A model generated the notes under the pieces. The model saw nothing but the letters and a program-made list of their open reading frames with translations. It did not search any database and had not been told where the DNA came from. Below are positions 1 through 6,385 of a stretch of 8,037 nt of DNA, piece by piece (position 1 is the stretch's first letter; each line of letters opens with the position of its first letter). A program made the translations under genes and the position numbers. Location of the stretch: the NCBI GenBank assembly GCA_023135215.1, contig JAGLTP010000408.1:1-8037 (forward strand). Direction: 5' to 3'. The DNA comes from Candidatus Heimdallarchaeota archaeon. GTDB taxonomy: Archaea > Asgardarchaeota > Heimdallarchaeia > Heimdallarchaeales > Heimdallarchaeaceae.

Positions 1-2
1 CG

Positions 3-86
3 CACCTGAGTCTGGACAAAGTAAAAATACTTCTTAATGGAGATACATTGAAAGAAAACCAAATTGGTGTTATATATAGTGAATGA
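3..86 (+). CDS. possible C-terminal tail of an upstream gene (partial, 5' end outside window)
   Basis: The third forward frame is open from the window edge to a TGA at 84-86 and encodes about 27 residues (from HLSLDKVKILL to a final IYSE). The composition looks like ordinary protein, but an open stretch this short can arise by chance in AT-rich DNA. If real, its stop overlaps the start region of the following nitroreductase by a few bases, as expected for adjacent co-transcribed genes. The second forward frame is also open, to a TAA at 35-37, and is a weaker alternative. No function can be inferred. Confidence 0.3.
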   Translation, partial: HLSLDKVKILLNGDTLKENQIGVIYSE

Positions 87-630
87 AAGAAAAACAAGTA
101 TTGATGACTTTCCCCGTTCAGGTTCTGCAGTATATGGGTTTTTGTTTGCTGAAAAAGAAGAAAAAAAGAAGACACTGAAACAATGGAAGAGATTGAATAA
201 ATATTTTACAATTCCTCTTTATAGAAGTGGAATTCTTCCTTTGTTTGGTGGAGGAAAGATTTTCTTATTACTCTTTACAAAAGGAAGAAAAACAGGAAAA
301 CAAAGAATCACACCTATTGAATATAGGTCTAAAGACGATATAATACATGTCGTATCAGCAAGAGGAAAGCCTGCACATTGGTTCAAAAACCTTGTTGCTC
401 ATCCTGAACAAGCAAAAATAAAAGTAGGTTTCAAGAAATATGCTGTTAATTTTGAGATTATTCAAACTATAGAAGAAAAGAATGCTCTATTCAAATGGTA
501 TGTTACCAGGTTCCCAAAAGCTGCAAAAATGCTATTTGGATGGAACTCTAAAAAAGACATAGTTGAAAAAGCAGATTTTACAACTTTTTCTGAATTGGTG
601 GAAGTAGTAAAATTCCTTCCAAAACAATAA
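79..630 (+). CDS. DDN-like deazaflavin (F420)-dependent nitroreductase family protein
   Basis: The roughly 183-residue protein resembles the small split-beta-barrel nitroreductases related to mycobacterial Ddn (F420H2-dependent reductases and quinone reductases). Seen in the sequence: a basic aromatic N-terminal part (WKRLNKYFTIPLYR), then GGGKIFLLLFTKGRKTGKQR with the family's GRKTGK signature, a TPIEY strand, and ARGKPAHWFKNLVAHPE, matching the family pattern G-x-x-x-x-W-x-x-N-x-x-x-x-P. The length is a little above the family's usual 130-160 residues. No ATG lies in frame near the start. I chose GTG at 79, which follows a GGTG at 66-69; TTG at 64 is the alternative and adds five residues. 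The core family match is good, but F420 rather than FMN as cofactor is inferred from the family, as are substrate and physiological role. An ATG at 83 lies in a different frame (see findings). Confidence 0.8.
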   Translation: MNERKTSIDDFPRSGSAVYGFLFAEKEEKKKTLKQWKRLNKYFTIPLYRSGILPLFGGGKIFLLLFTKGRKTGKQRITPIEYRSKDDIIHVVSARGKPAHWFKNLVAHPEQAKIKVGFKKYAVNFEIIQTIEEKNALFKWYVTRFPKAAKMLFGWNSKKDIVEKADFTTFSELVEVVKFLPKQ

Positions 631-648
631 TTCGAAGCTTGAGCAATG

Positions 649-657
649 CTTATAACT
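649..657 (+). promoter_or_regulatory. TATA-like element upstream of the AOR gene
   Basis: CTTATAACT lies about 30 bases before the TTG start at 683. With the usual archaeal spacing of about 25 bases from TATA centre to start site, transcription would begin near 677-680, giving an almost leaderless message. The preceding nitroreductase ends at 630, so the AOR-ferredoxin pair could be transcribed alone. This is inferred from pattern and spacing only. Confidence 0.4.
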
Positions 658-682
658 ATCGACCATGTGAAATAATAATAAC

Positions 683-2599
683 TTGAATCAAGAGATTTCA
701 AAACTTAAGGGCTATAGAGGTAGATACTTAGTTGTCAATCTTAGTGATGAAACAGTATCGAGAAGAGAAAATAATTTCTCTTTAATTGAGAAATTTCTTG
801 GAGGTAGGGGATGGGCTGTACACTATTTGTTCGAGAATATTCCTCAAGGAATTGAGCCTTTAGAAGAGCAGAATATTTTAGCAATCTGTTTAGGACCCTT
901 GACAGGGACGTTAGCTCCATCTTCAGCAAGGTATACTATCGCCTCTAAATCTCCTTTGACGGGAGGTATAGGATACTCTAATGCAGGAGGGCATTTTGCA
1001 CCAGAATTGGCTTATGCTGGATATGATGCTATATTTGTTCATGGAAAAGCAAAGAAACCTCTCTATCTATTCATTGAAAATGAGACTGTGGAACTAAGAA
1101 GTGCAAGTCACTTGTGGGGAAAAGATACCTGGGAAACAGATCATATGCTCAAGGAAGAATTGAGCGATAAATTTCAAATTCTCAGCATAGGTCAAGGAGG
1201 AGAAAACTTAGTAAGATATGCTTCTATCATGAATAATTTATCTCGTGCAGCAGCAAGAACAGGTGTTGGTGCTGTAATGGGGTCTAAGAAGCTAAAAGCA
1301 ATAGCTGTTCGAGGAACAGGAGCTGTTGAAGTAGCAGAACCAGACAAATTTATGGAAATCGTACAAGAAACTCTTGAGAAAATTTATGATGATCCAGCTT
1401 ATCCAAGTTTGTCATATTATGGGACTCCATTTTTAGTCGACTTGGCATACATAAGTGGAGGATTAGCAACAAGGAATAATCAAACAGGAATCTTTGAGAA
1501 ACATGAAGAAATCTCTGCTGAAACTTTTGATGAAAAATTCAAAGTCAAATCAGAGAGCTGTTTTGGATGTCCAATTCATTGTGGTAAATATTCTAAAGTG
1601 GAATCAGGAAAATATTCAGGAACTAAAGGTGGAAGCCCCGAATTTGAAACTATTGTGTGCTTAGGTTCAAAGTGTGGAGTTGGAGATTTAGCTGCTATAC
1701 TTAAGGCAAATGAATTAGCAAACAAATATGGTCTTGATACAATATCTCTAGGAGATACAATTGCTTTTGCAATGGAAGCATATGAAAAAGGAATCATTAC
1801 ATCTGAAGATACGGGTGGTTTAGAATTAAATTGGGGTAATGATGATGTTTTGATTCAACTGATAGAAATGGTAGCATTCAGAAAAGGTTTAGGTAAATTA
1901 CTTGCTGAAGGAACAAAAAGAATGTCTGAGAAAATAGGTGGAGGTTCTGATAGCTTTGCACTAGAAATTAAAGGGATGGAACCACCAGCATATGATGTAA
2001 GAACAGCAAAAGCTTTCGGTCTAGGTTGGGCAACTGCAACAAGAGGGGCAGATCATCTAGCCGCACTTCCAAACTTCGAACTATTAGGTTATGAACCACA
2101 GAAAGGACTTGAGTGGTTTGGTTCGGAGAAAGCAGTGGATCCTTATTCTTGGGAAGGCAAACCTAGAATGGTTGTTTGGCATGAGAATTTTGGAGCAATT
2201 GTAGATTCAGCTGAAATGTGCAAGTATACTTGCTTTTCAGCATATGCAGTAAAACCAGAAAATATGGTGTTGTTCATTAATTCTGCAACTGGATGGAATC
2301 TAAAACCGGACGAAATTCTCGAAATAGGTGAGAGAATATATAATTTGGAGCGTCTTTTTAACTTGAGAGAGGGGATAGAAAAAAAAGAAGATACTTTGCC
2401 ACAGAGATTTACAAAAGAACCACTACCTGAAGGACCAGCCAAAGGTCAATATGTTGAATTGGATAAAATGCTCCCTGAATATTACAGACTAAGGAGATGG
2501 GATTTTGAAACAGGAATACCATACAAATCATTGCTCAGTGAATTAGGTCTTCTGAAGCAAGCGGAGAAGTATGATTTAATTTGTAAGGAGGCTGATTAA
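683..2599 (+). CDS. aldehyde:ferredoxin oxidoreductase family tungsten/molybdenum-pterin enzyme
   Basis: A 638-residue catalytic subunit of the AOR family, cytoplasmic enzymes that oxidise aldehydes (or related substrates) to acids with ferredoxin as acceptor, using a bis-pterin tungsten (sometimes molybdenum) centre and one [4Fe-4S] cluster. Seen: the N-terminal GRYLVVNL strand; GGRG near residues 40-43; the PLTGGIGYSNAGGHFAPEL cofactor region at about 91-109; RTGVGAVMGSKKLKAI at about 192-207; cluster ligands CFGCPIHC (C293, C296, C300) with the fourth probably C513; PEFET at about 319-323; a DTISLGD pterin-type motif at 352-358; RGADH at 454-458; and DSAEMC at 508-513 in place of the commoner DxxGLC. 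Length fits the family (about 600-650). The start is TTG: an upstream stop at 668-670 leaves no ATG or GTG between, and the family N-terminus begins immediately after. The ferredoxin gene follows directly, as in AorAB- and WOR5-type pairs. The exact substrate cannot be told; BamB-like relatives share the fold. Confidence 0.93.
   Translation: MNQEISKLKGYRGRYLVVNLSDETVSRRENNFSLIEKFLGGRGWAVHYLFENIPQGIEPLEEQNILAICLGPLTGTLAPSSARYTIASKSPLTGGIGYSNAGGHFAPELAYAGYDAIFVHGKAKKPLYLFIENETVELRSASHLWGKDTWETDHMLKEELSDKFQILSIGQGGENLVRYASIMNNLSRAAARTGVGAVMGSKKLKAIAVRGTGAVEVAEPDKFMEIVQETLEKIYDDPAYPSLSYYGTPFLVDLAYISGGLATRNNQTGIFEKHEEISAETFDEKFKVKSESCFGCPIHCGKYSKVESGKYSGTKGGSPEFETIVCLGSKCGVGDLAAILKANELANKYGLDTISLGDTIAFAMEAYEKGIITSEDTGGLELNWGNDDVLIQLIEMVAFRKGLGKLLAEGTKRMSEKIGGGSDSFALEIKGMEPPAYDVRTAKAFGLGWATATRGADHLAALPNFELLGYEPQKGLEWFGSEKAVDPYSWEGKPRMVVWHENFGAIVDSAEMCKYTCFSAYAVKPENMVLFINSATGWNLKPDEILEIGERIYNLERLFNLREGIEKKEDTLPQRFTKEPLPEGPAKGQYVELDKMLPEYYRLRRWDFETGIPYKSLLSELGLLKQAEKYDLICKEAD
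2585..2591 (+). promoter_or_regulatory. strong Shine-Dalgarno site for the ferredoxin gene
   Basis: AAGGAGG lies inside the end of the AOR gene, eight bases before the ATG at 2600. The AOR stop TAA (2597-2599) abuts that ATG, so the site supports translation of the second gene from a shared transcript. Confidence 0.7.
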
Positions 2600-3082
2600 A
2601 TGTCTCAAAAACAAGTAAAACGTATTTTTGTTCAAGAAGAGAAATGCAATGGATGCAGAATATGTGAACTAAGATGCTCATTTGAGCACGAAGGTGTCTT
2701 TTCTCCTTCCCTTTCGAGAATATACATACACAAAGTGGAAGAAGAAGGAATCACAATTCCAAAAACCTGTGTCATTTGTGGTAAATGTATAGAAGCTTGC
2801 CCTGAGAATGCTATTTCAAGATCTGAAAAAACAGGAGCAATTTCAATTGATGAAGATAAATGTACTGGACGTAAAGACTGTGTAGATGCTTGTCCCTATA
2901 ACGTTATGTCATTTAATCTATCTCTTAATATCGCTTTTACATGTGATTTGTGCGACGGAAATCCACAATGTGTTCAATACTGCCCTGAACAAGCTTTACA
3001 TTATATGACAGCAAGAGAATTTGCTCTCTACAAAAAATCTGGAGATTCCAAAGTTATAAAACCTGAAGTTATTCCTGAGTAA
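2600..3082 (+). CDS. four-motif [4Fe-4S] ferredoxin, electron-transfer partner of the AOR enzyme
   Basis: A 160-residue ferredoxin-like subunit related to the AorA/HycB/DmsB type. Cysteine groups in order: C16-x2-C19-x2-C22-x3-C26; C57-x2-C60-x2-C63-x3-C67-Pro; C88...C94-x3-C98-Pro; and C115-x2-C118-x5-C124-x3-C128-Pro. The third group lacks its second cysteine: the sequence CTGRKDCVDACP has Arg91 where CxxC would place Cys. That cluster may therefore be [3Fe-4S], use another ligand, or be absent; a single TGT-to-CGT change would explain it. No signal peptide or Tat motif is seen, so it should act in the cytoplasm. The gene starts on the base after the AOR stop and has a strong Shine-Dalgarno site, so the two are almost certainly an operon and probably a complex that relays electrons from the tungstopterin subunit to a soluble carrier. 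Which carrier is unknown. Confidence 0.9.
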   Translation: MSQKQVKRIFVQEEKCNGCRICELRCSFEHEGVFSPSLSRIYIHKVEEEGITIPKTCVICGKCIEACPENAISRSEKTGAISIDEDKCTGRKDCVDACPYNVMSFNLSLNIAFTCDLCDGNPQCVQYCPEQALHYMTAREFALYKKSGDSKVIKPEVIPE

Positions 3083-3106
3083 AATTCTAGAACATTGTGT
3101 TTAGAC

Positions 3107-3385
3107 CTAACCACCTGCTATAGCAGGCATAATAGCTACCATATCATCATCTTTTAGTTTAGTCTGAAATCCATCAAGAATATTGATATTCCTTCCATTG
3201 ACAACAATCCTGTAGATTTTTTTGATTTTACCTTCTTCGTCAAAAAGCTCATCGGAAAAAACTGTTCCAAATTTCTCTATTAACTTGTTAATTAAATCAT
3301 CAATTGATTTCGCCGAAAAATCAATCTGCTTCTCCCCAATAATCTGCTTTATCCCTGTAAATGTGATTAGCTTAATTCTACACAT
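3107..3385 (-). CDS. MoaD/ThiS-family ubiquitin-like sulfur carrier
   Basis: A 92-residue beta-grasp protein ending exactly in Gly-Gly before the stop. This is the hallmark of MoaD, ThiS and archaeal SAMP proteins, whose C-terminus is adenylated by an E1-like enzyme and then carries a thiocarboxylate or forms an isopeptide bond. The body fits MoaD: KLITFTGIKQIIGEKQIDF, a helix around SIDDLINKLIEKFG, then RIVVNGRNI and a late LKDDDMVAIMPAIAGG matching the family ending (L-x-D-G-D-x-V-A-I-x-P-P-V-x-G-G). It is convergent with the AOR-ferredoxin pair, 24 bp apart. MoaD-like genes often accompany AOR genes, so a role in the W/Mo pterin cofactor is a reasonable inference; protein modification cannot be excluded. 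The ATG at 3385 is preceded on its strand by AGGATC directly adjacent, too close for a normal ribosome site. No partner E1/MoeB is in the window. Confidence 0.85.
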   Translation of the reverse strand: MCRIKLITFTGIKQIIGEKQIDFSAKSIDDLINKLIEKFGTVFSDELFDEEGKIKKIYRIVVNGRNINILDGFQTKLKDDDMVAIMPAIAGG

Positions 3386-3446
3386 GATCCTGTGTTACAA
3401 AAATAACCAAACCTTTAATTCTTTGCGTTCAAAACTAAAGTATCAC

Positions 3447-3453
3447 AAAAAAA
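3447..3453 (-). terminator. possible U-tract terminator after the zinc-site gene
   Basis: On the minus strand seven consecutive T follow directly after the stop of the gene at 3454-3762. Archaeal termination commonly uses such T-runs without a hairpin. It could separate that gene from the downstream MoaD-like gene. Support is from base content only. Confidence 0.35.
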
Positions 3454-3762
3454 TCATTCGTTGTTTTTTTCTCTAAGTATCTCTAATGCTTCACTTATTG
3501 TTAAATTCTTTAATTCTTTGGCAGATTCATAATGATTGCTACAGAACCATTCAGCATAAGGTGGATGCCCTACAAATCCCTCTTTTCTCATCTCATCCTC
3601 CCATTTTTCATCGCTTTTACGTTTTTTAAAATAAACTAAACCACCCTTATCCTCCTCTAATTCTTCAAAAAACTCTCTGTAACAAATGATGCAAATTGGT
3701 GGTTTCATAAATTTGCTTTGTTGTTGCTTATAAAAATCTATGGGAGTTACTTTACTCTTCAA
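3454..3762 (-). CDS. small hypothetical protein with probable CxxC...CxxH zinc site
   Basis: A 102-residue protein that I do not recognise. Visible features: a CIIC pair (C24, C27) and a C74-x2-H77 pair about 46 residues later, together a plausible zinc-binding set. Between them lie an acidic stretch (EELEED), a basic patch (KKRKSDEKW) and the conserved-looking GHPPYAEWFCSNHYE. The C-terminal 25 residues look helical (AKELKNLTISEALEILREK). There is no signal peptide or membrane segment. The start at 3762 overlaps the end of the upstream HEAT-repeat gene by 11 bases, suggesting co-translation; Met19 just before the CIIC pair is an alternative start. It could be a partner of the HEAT protein, but this rests only on adjacency. 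Confidence 0.7.
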   Translation of the reverse strand: MKSKVTPIDFYKQQQSKFMKPPICIICYREFFEELEEDKGGLVYFKKRKSDEKWEDEMRKEGFVGHPPYAEWFCSNHYESAKELKNLTISEALEILREKNNE

Positions 3763-4639
3763 GTCTAAGTGCTCTTCTTATTGAAGTCATAGTCTCCGTC
3801 GCCATTAATCTGTTATTTGAATCTTCATCATTTATGGCTATTTCTCCAAGAAGATCTAATGAATTAGGATCATTGAGAAGTCCTAGATTACTTATTGCTT
3901 GATATCTAACTCTAGCATTTTCATCATTTAATGCTGAGAGATTTATCTCTACAAGTTCAGAATCTGTTCCTTCTAGCTTTTGAATGACTTTGCTCAATTC
4001 TTTTAATGCTAAAAATCTAATATCCCACTCTTTATCCTGACATGCTCTTTCTAGATGAGGTATTGGGTTGCCTTCAACTCTAGATGTTAGAAACTCTACT
4101 ACAACTTCTCGAACAAGCTTATTTGTATCCAAAAGAAAACCCGCAACCATTGATGCTGGTACGTTAACGGAGAAATTCAATAGAGTGCTTTTTGCTTCCT
4201 CTCGTACGGATTCAGTTTCATCTTTAAGTGCTTCAAAAAGTGGTCTTATGACGCTTGGACTTGTGAATCTTTTTAATTCTTTAGCTGCTGAGTATCTCAC
4301 TTGAGGGTGTTCATCTTTCAACGCTGTAACTATAAATGGAACTGTATCTGGATTTTTAATCTTACCAAAAGAAGAAATGGTTGATTTTCTAACCTCCCAT
4401 GCTGTATCTTCTAAAGAGTGACTTAAAGCAATTAACGCTTGTCTCTCTGATGTTTCACCTAAAATATCTGCAGCATAACTACGAACATCTTTGTCATTAT
4501 CTTGAAGTGATTTGATTATTGCGTCAACTGCTTGATGATTCCCAGTAAATTGAGCAAGCTGTTCTAATGCTAATTGACGAAGAGCAGGATTTTCGTTTTG
4601 CATCAATTTAATATTTTTTACAATTTCTTCTTCTGTCAT
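3752..4639 (-). CDS. HEAT-repeat (PBS-lyase-type) scaffold protein
   Basis: A 295-residue protein made almost entirely of tandem helical pairs of about 31 residues, with the typical HEAT pattern of D-x-x-x-x-V-R-x-x-A at helix starts: DVRSYAADILGE, EVRKSTISSFGKI, QVRYSAAKELKRF, SVREEAKSTLLNF, LVREVVVEFL, DIRFLALKELSKV, RVRYQAISNLGLL and NRLMATETMTSI. About nine repeats fill the chain from near residue 10 to the end, with no extra catalytic domain, signal peptide or membrane segment. Such proteins usually act as soluble protein-binding scaffolds; the family name PBS-lyase reflects repeat similarity, not enzyme activity. The gene heads a minus-strand pair with the zinc-site protein, whose start lies inside its last codons. 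It is divergent from the transporter gene. The partner is unknown. Confidence 0.88.
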   Translation of the reverse strand: MTEEEIVKNIKLMQNENPALRQLALEQLAQFTGNHQAVDAIIKSLQDNDKDVRSYAADILGETSERQALIALSHSLEDTAWEVRKSTISSFGKIKNPDTVPFIVTALKDEHPQVRYSAAKELKRFTSPSVIRPLFEALKDETESVREEAKSTLLNFSVNVPASMVAGFLLDTNKLVREVVVEFLTSRVEGNPIPHLERACQDKEWDIRFLALKELSKVIQKLEGTDSELVEINLSALNDENARVRYQAISNLGLLNDPNSLDLLGEIAINDEDSNNRLMATETMTSIRRALRLEE

Positions 4640-4693
4640 TATTGTAATATCCCAATAGTTTTCTTTACTTACTTAAGAATAGTTAAGCATACT

Positions 4694-4703
4694 AAATTTA
4701 AAA
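4694..4703 (-). promoter_or_regulatory. possible TATA box for the HEAT-repeat gene
   Basis: On the minus strand TTTTAAATTT lies about 55-65 bases before the ATG at 4639; a start site about 25 bases further on would leave a leader of roughly 30 bases. It lies in the 211-bp divergent region 4640-4850, which otherwise holds a weak inverted repeat (CTTAA 4672-4676 and TTAAG 4683-4687) and no gene that I can support. Confidence 0.3.
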
Positions 4704-4792
4704 CTAACGGATACGAATAGCTTTACTCACATCGGTAAGAAACAAATCCTCCTCTCAGAACTCTTAAATTGTGAAATAATATGTTGCAAAAT

Positions 4793-4801
4793 CTTATATA
4801 A
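4793..4801 (+). promoter_or_regulatory. TATA box for the transporter gene
   Basis: CTTATATAA is a good match to the archaeal TATA consensus, 50 bases before the ATG at 4851. Initiation near 4823 would give a leader of about 28 bases with no obvious Shine-Dalgarno sequence. A second AT-rich candidate (AATTATATT, about 4817-4825) would give a nearly leaderless message. Confidence 0.45.
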
Positions 4802-4850
4802 TTTCATTAACATTCTAATTATATTCATTACAAAAATTGGTCCAGTTCTC

Positions 4851-6188
4851 ATGCTTACAACATCCCAGAAAATCTCCTACGGAATATGTAGATTAGGAAC
4901 ATCTATTCTCCTAAACATAGTTACAGTTTTTACTTTCTGGGCTTACAAAGATATTTTTGCTATACCTGCAGAATTAAGTGGAATAGGAAGTGCTGTTGGA
5001 AAAATAACGATTGCTTTCTCAGGATTCATTTTTGGGTATATCTCTGATGCAATTGATCCTTCAAAAAGAAAACTAGGCAGAAGGAAATTATTTATCTGGT
5101 TTGGAGCACCATTACTTGCTTTTTCTTTTGTGATGCTCTTTACTCCGCATTTATTTATTTCTGTTGAACATTCCATAATGAGATTTGTTTGGTTGATGAT
5201 ATGGAATTCTATGTTTCATCTATTCTATGGTTTCTTACTGACTCCATTTCAAGCATGGATGCCTGAAATAACTAGTGCAGATGAGAGAATTAACGTTTCA
5301 GCAATACAAAATATGGCTAATATCACAGCTAGCTTGATTGGAGCAGGTTATACTCTTATAATTGCACAATATTATACCCAAACTGGAAATTTGGACAGAA
5401 GAACTGGAATTTTGATGATTGTTTTTGCAATACTATTTGGAGTTGTAGAAGTATTGCTTTTCCTTCCAGCTCTTCTTAAAATCAAGGAGAAAAAGGTGCC
5501 TTTTGTTAAAAGAAACCTCAAAGAAGAGGTTTCGGTTGCTCTACGAAACCGGAATTATGTAATTTACATGATAAGTTTCAGTATAATGTGGATTGGTGTG
5601 ATAATAATTACGGCCATGATTTTAGATTTCATAAACATAATACTTGGTTTAGACACTATCCAAAAAACATTAATCTTCGCTGTAGTAATGTTTCTTGCCT
5701 TAGCTCTTGGATTCACTCTATGGACGGTCATAGGGAATAAAATAGGGAAGAAGAAATCTTTGATTATTGGTTTTGCATGGTCAATTATTTGGATGCCTCT
5801 AACACCTGCAATAGGTAGAATCCCATTTATTCCACTAATCGTTCAAGGTTATATCTTTGGAATAGGGGCAGTAATTGGAACATCTGCTGCATTTCTGTTT
5901 GGGTATGCAATCATTTCTGATTTCGCAGATAAGGATGAGAGAGAAACATCGCGAAATAGATCAGGACTCTACACCGGATTTAAAAATATTCCAATAAATA
6001 TAGGACAAGCTGCAGGATACATCATTGCAGGTTTCTTAGCTACATGGAAAGATGATTTAGGATTAACCTGGCTGGGGCCCATAGCTGTTATCTTCTTAGT
6101 TATTGCTTATCCAATCTTTCTTTTAGGGAACTATGATCCATTTCTAAAACAAGAGAAGGAACAAGAAATTCCAGTTAAAGCAGTATAA
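4851..6188 (+). CDS. MFS transporter of the GPH (sugar:cation symporter-like) family
   Basis: A 445-residue integral membrane protein with twelve predicted membrane segments, centred near residues 25, 55, 88, 120, 160, 193, 242, 275, 305, 338, 380 and 415. The loop after segment 2, GYISDAIDPSKRKLGRRK (62-79), is the characteristic GPH/MFS_2 motif (G-x-x-S-D...G-R-R-x), and TPFQAWMPEIT in segment 4-5 corresponds to the family's P-x-x-A-x-x-P-E-x-T. Family members carry glycosides, pentosides or hexuronides with Na+ or H+. However, the positions aligning with the MelB cation-site aspartates D55 and D59 appear to be Ile54 and Gly58 (KITIAFSGFIFG), so coupling may differ. The C-terminus is a short charged cytoplasmic tail. 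The substrate cannot be inferred: no sugar-degrading enzyme is nearby. The ATG at 4851 is the first of the frame and fits the usual short N-terminus. Confidence 0.88.
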   Translation: MLTTSQKISYGICRLGTSILLNIVTVFTFWAYKDIFAIPAELSGIGSAVGKITIAFSGFIFGYISDAIDPSKRKLGRRKLFIWFGAPLLAFSFVMLFTPHLFISVEHSIMRFVWLMIWNSMFHLFYGFLLTPFQAWMPEITSADERINVSAIQNMANITASLIGAGYTLIIAQYYTQTGNLDRRTGILMIVFAILFGVVEVLLFLPALLKIKEKKVPFVKRNLKEEVSVALRNRNYVIYMISFSIMWIGVIIITAMILDFINIILGLDTIQKTLIFAVVMFLALALGFTLWTVIGNKIGKKKSLIIGFAWSIIWMPLTPAIGRIPFIPLIVQGYIFGIGAVIGTSAAFLFGYAIISDFADKDERETSRNRSGLYTGFKNIPINIGQAAGYIIAGFLATWKDDLGLTWLGPIAVIFLVIAYPIFLLGNYDPFLKQEKEQEIPVKAV

Positions 6189-6225
6189 AAAATAATAGTA
6201 AAAATAAATTAGAAAATAAAAAGAA
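6189..6225 (-). terminator. T-rich region, probable terminator of the 42-residue gene
   Basis: Read on the minus strand, the stretch just after the small gene's stop is almost entirely T and A, with several runs of four to six T and no hairpin. This fits archaeal U-tract termination. It also fills the gap to the convergent transporter gene. Confidence 0.4.
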
Positions 6226-6354
6226 TTATGCGCTAAGGAAGCCGTTCTTTGCTGCCAAAGTTAATTGTTCAATTCTACTAACTTCCTTGGCGACTTGATA
6301 ATTCAATAATTCTTGACCTTTTGTTTGTTTTCTGGTTTTTGTTTTTGAGGACAT
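6226..6354 (-). CDS. 42-residue hypothetical protein
   Basis: A small gene encoding 42 residues: a basic N-terminus (MSSKTKTRKQTKGQ) followed by a likely amphipathic helix (ELLNYQVAKEVSRIEQLTL) and the end AAKNGFLSA. I do not recognise it. Support for its being real: AGGTG on the minus strand with eight bases to the ATG, a TATA-like element further upstream at 6386-6396, a T-rich stretch directly after the stop, and protein-like composition. There is no cysteine, membrane segment or signal peptide. It is convergent with the transporter gene, with 37 bp between. Its charge suggests nucleic-acid or protein binding, but this is a guess. Confidence 0.55.
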   Translation of the reverse strand: MSSKTKTRKQTKGQELLNYQVAKEVSRIEQLTLAAKNGFLSA

Positions 6355-6362
6355 TTTTTTTG

Positions 6363-6367
6363 CACCT
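6363..6367 (-). promoter_or_regulatory. archaeal Shine-Dalgarno site of the 42-residue gene
   Basis: AGGTG on the minus strand matches the start of the archaeal anti-16S consensus (GGTGATC) and stands eight bases before the ATG at 6354, ideal spacing. It is the main argument for this small gene and for its start. Confidence 0.5.
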
Positions 6368-6385
6368 ATCCTAACATAAACCTCT

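Noticed and set aside
83..178. ATG-initiated 31-codon frame considered as a separate small gene or the start of a programmed frameshift into the nitroreductase.
   Set aside because: Its product is mainly a poly-lysine tail from the A-rich tract, and no classic slippery heptamer with correct phase is present.
2143..2442. A 99-codon minus-strand open frame inside the AOR gene.
   Set aside because: It lies wholly opposite conserved AOR sequence including the fourth cluster ligand; its translation resembles no family and has no supporting signals.
683..3385. Considered as a toxin, defence or conjugation system because of the ubiquitin-like protein and HEAT scaffold nearby.
   Set aside because: There is no E1, E2, protease or nuclease effector in the cluster, and the AOR-ferredoxin-MoaD association has an ordinary metabolic explanation.
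3222..3476. An 84-codon plus-strand open frame opposite the MoaD-like gene.
   Set aside because: It is antisense to a well-recognised MoaD protein and extends over the T-tract region; no sign of coding constraint.
4640..4850. Divergent intergenic region examined for an RNA gene or small protein.
   Set aside because: It contains only TATA-like elements and a weak 5-bp inverted repeat; no stable fold, tRNA arms or convincing open frame was seen.
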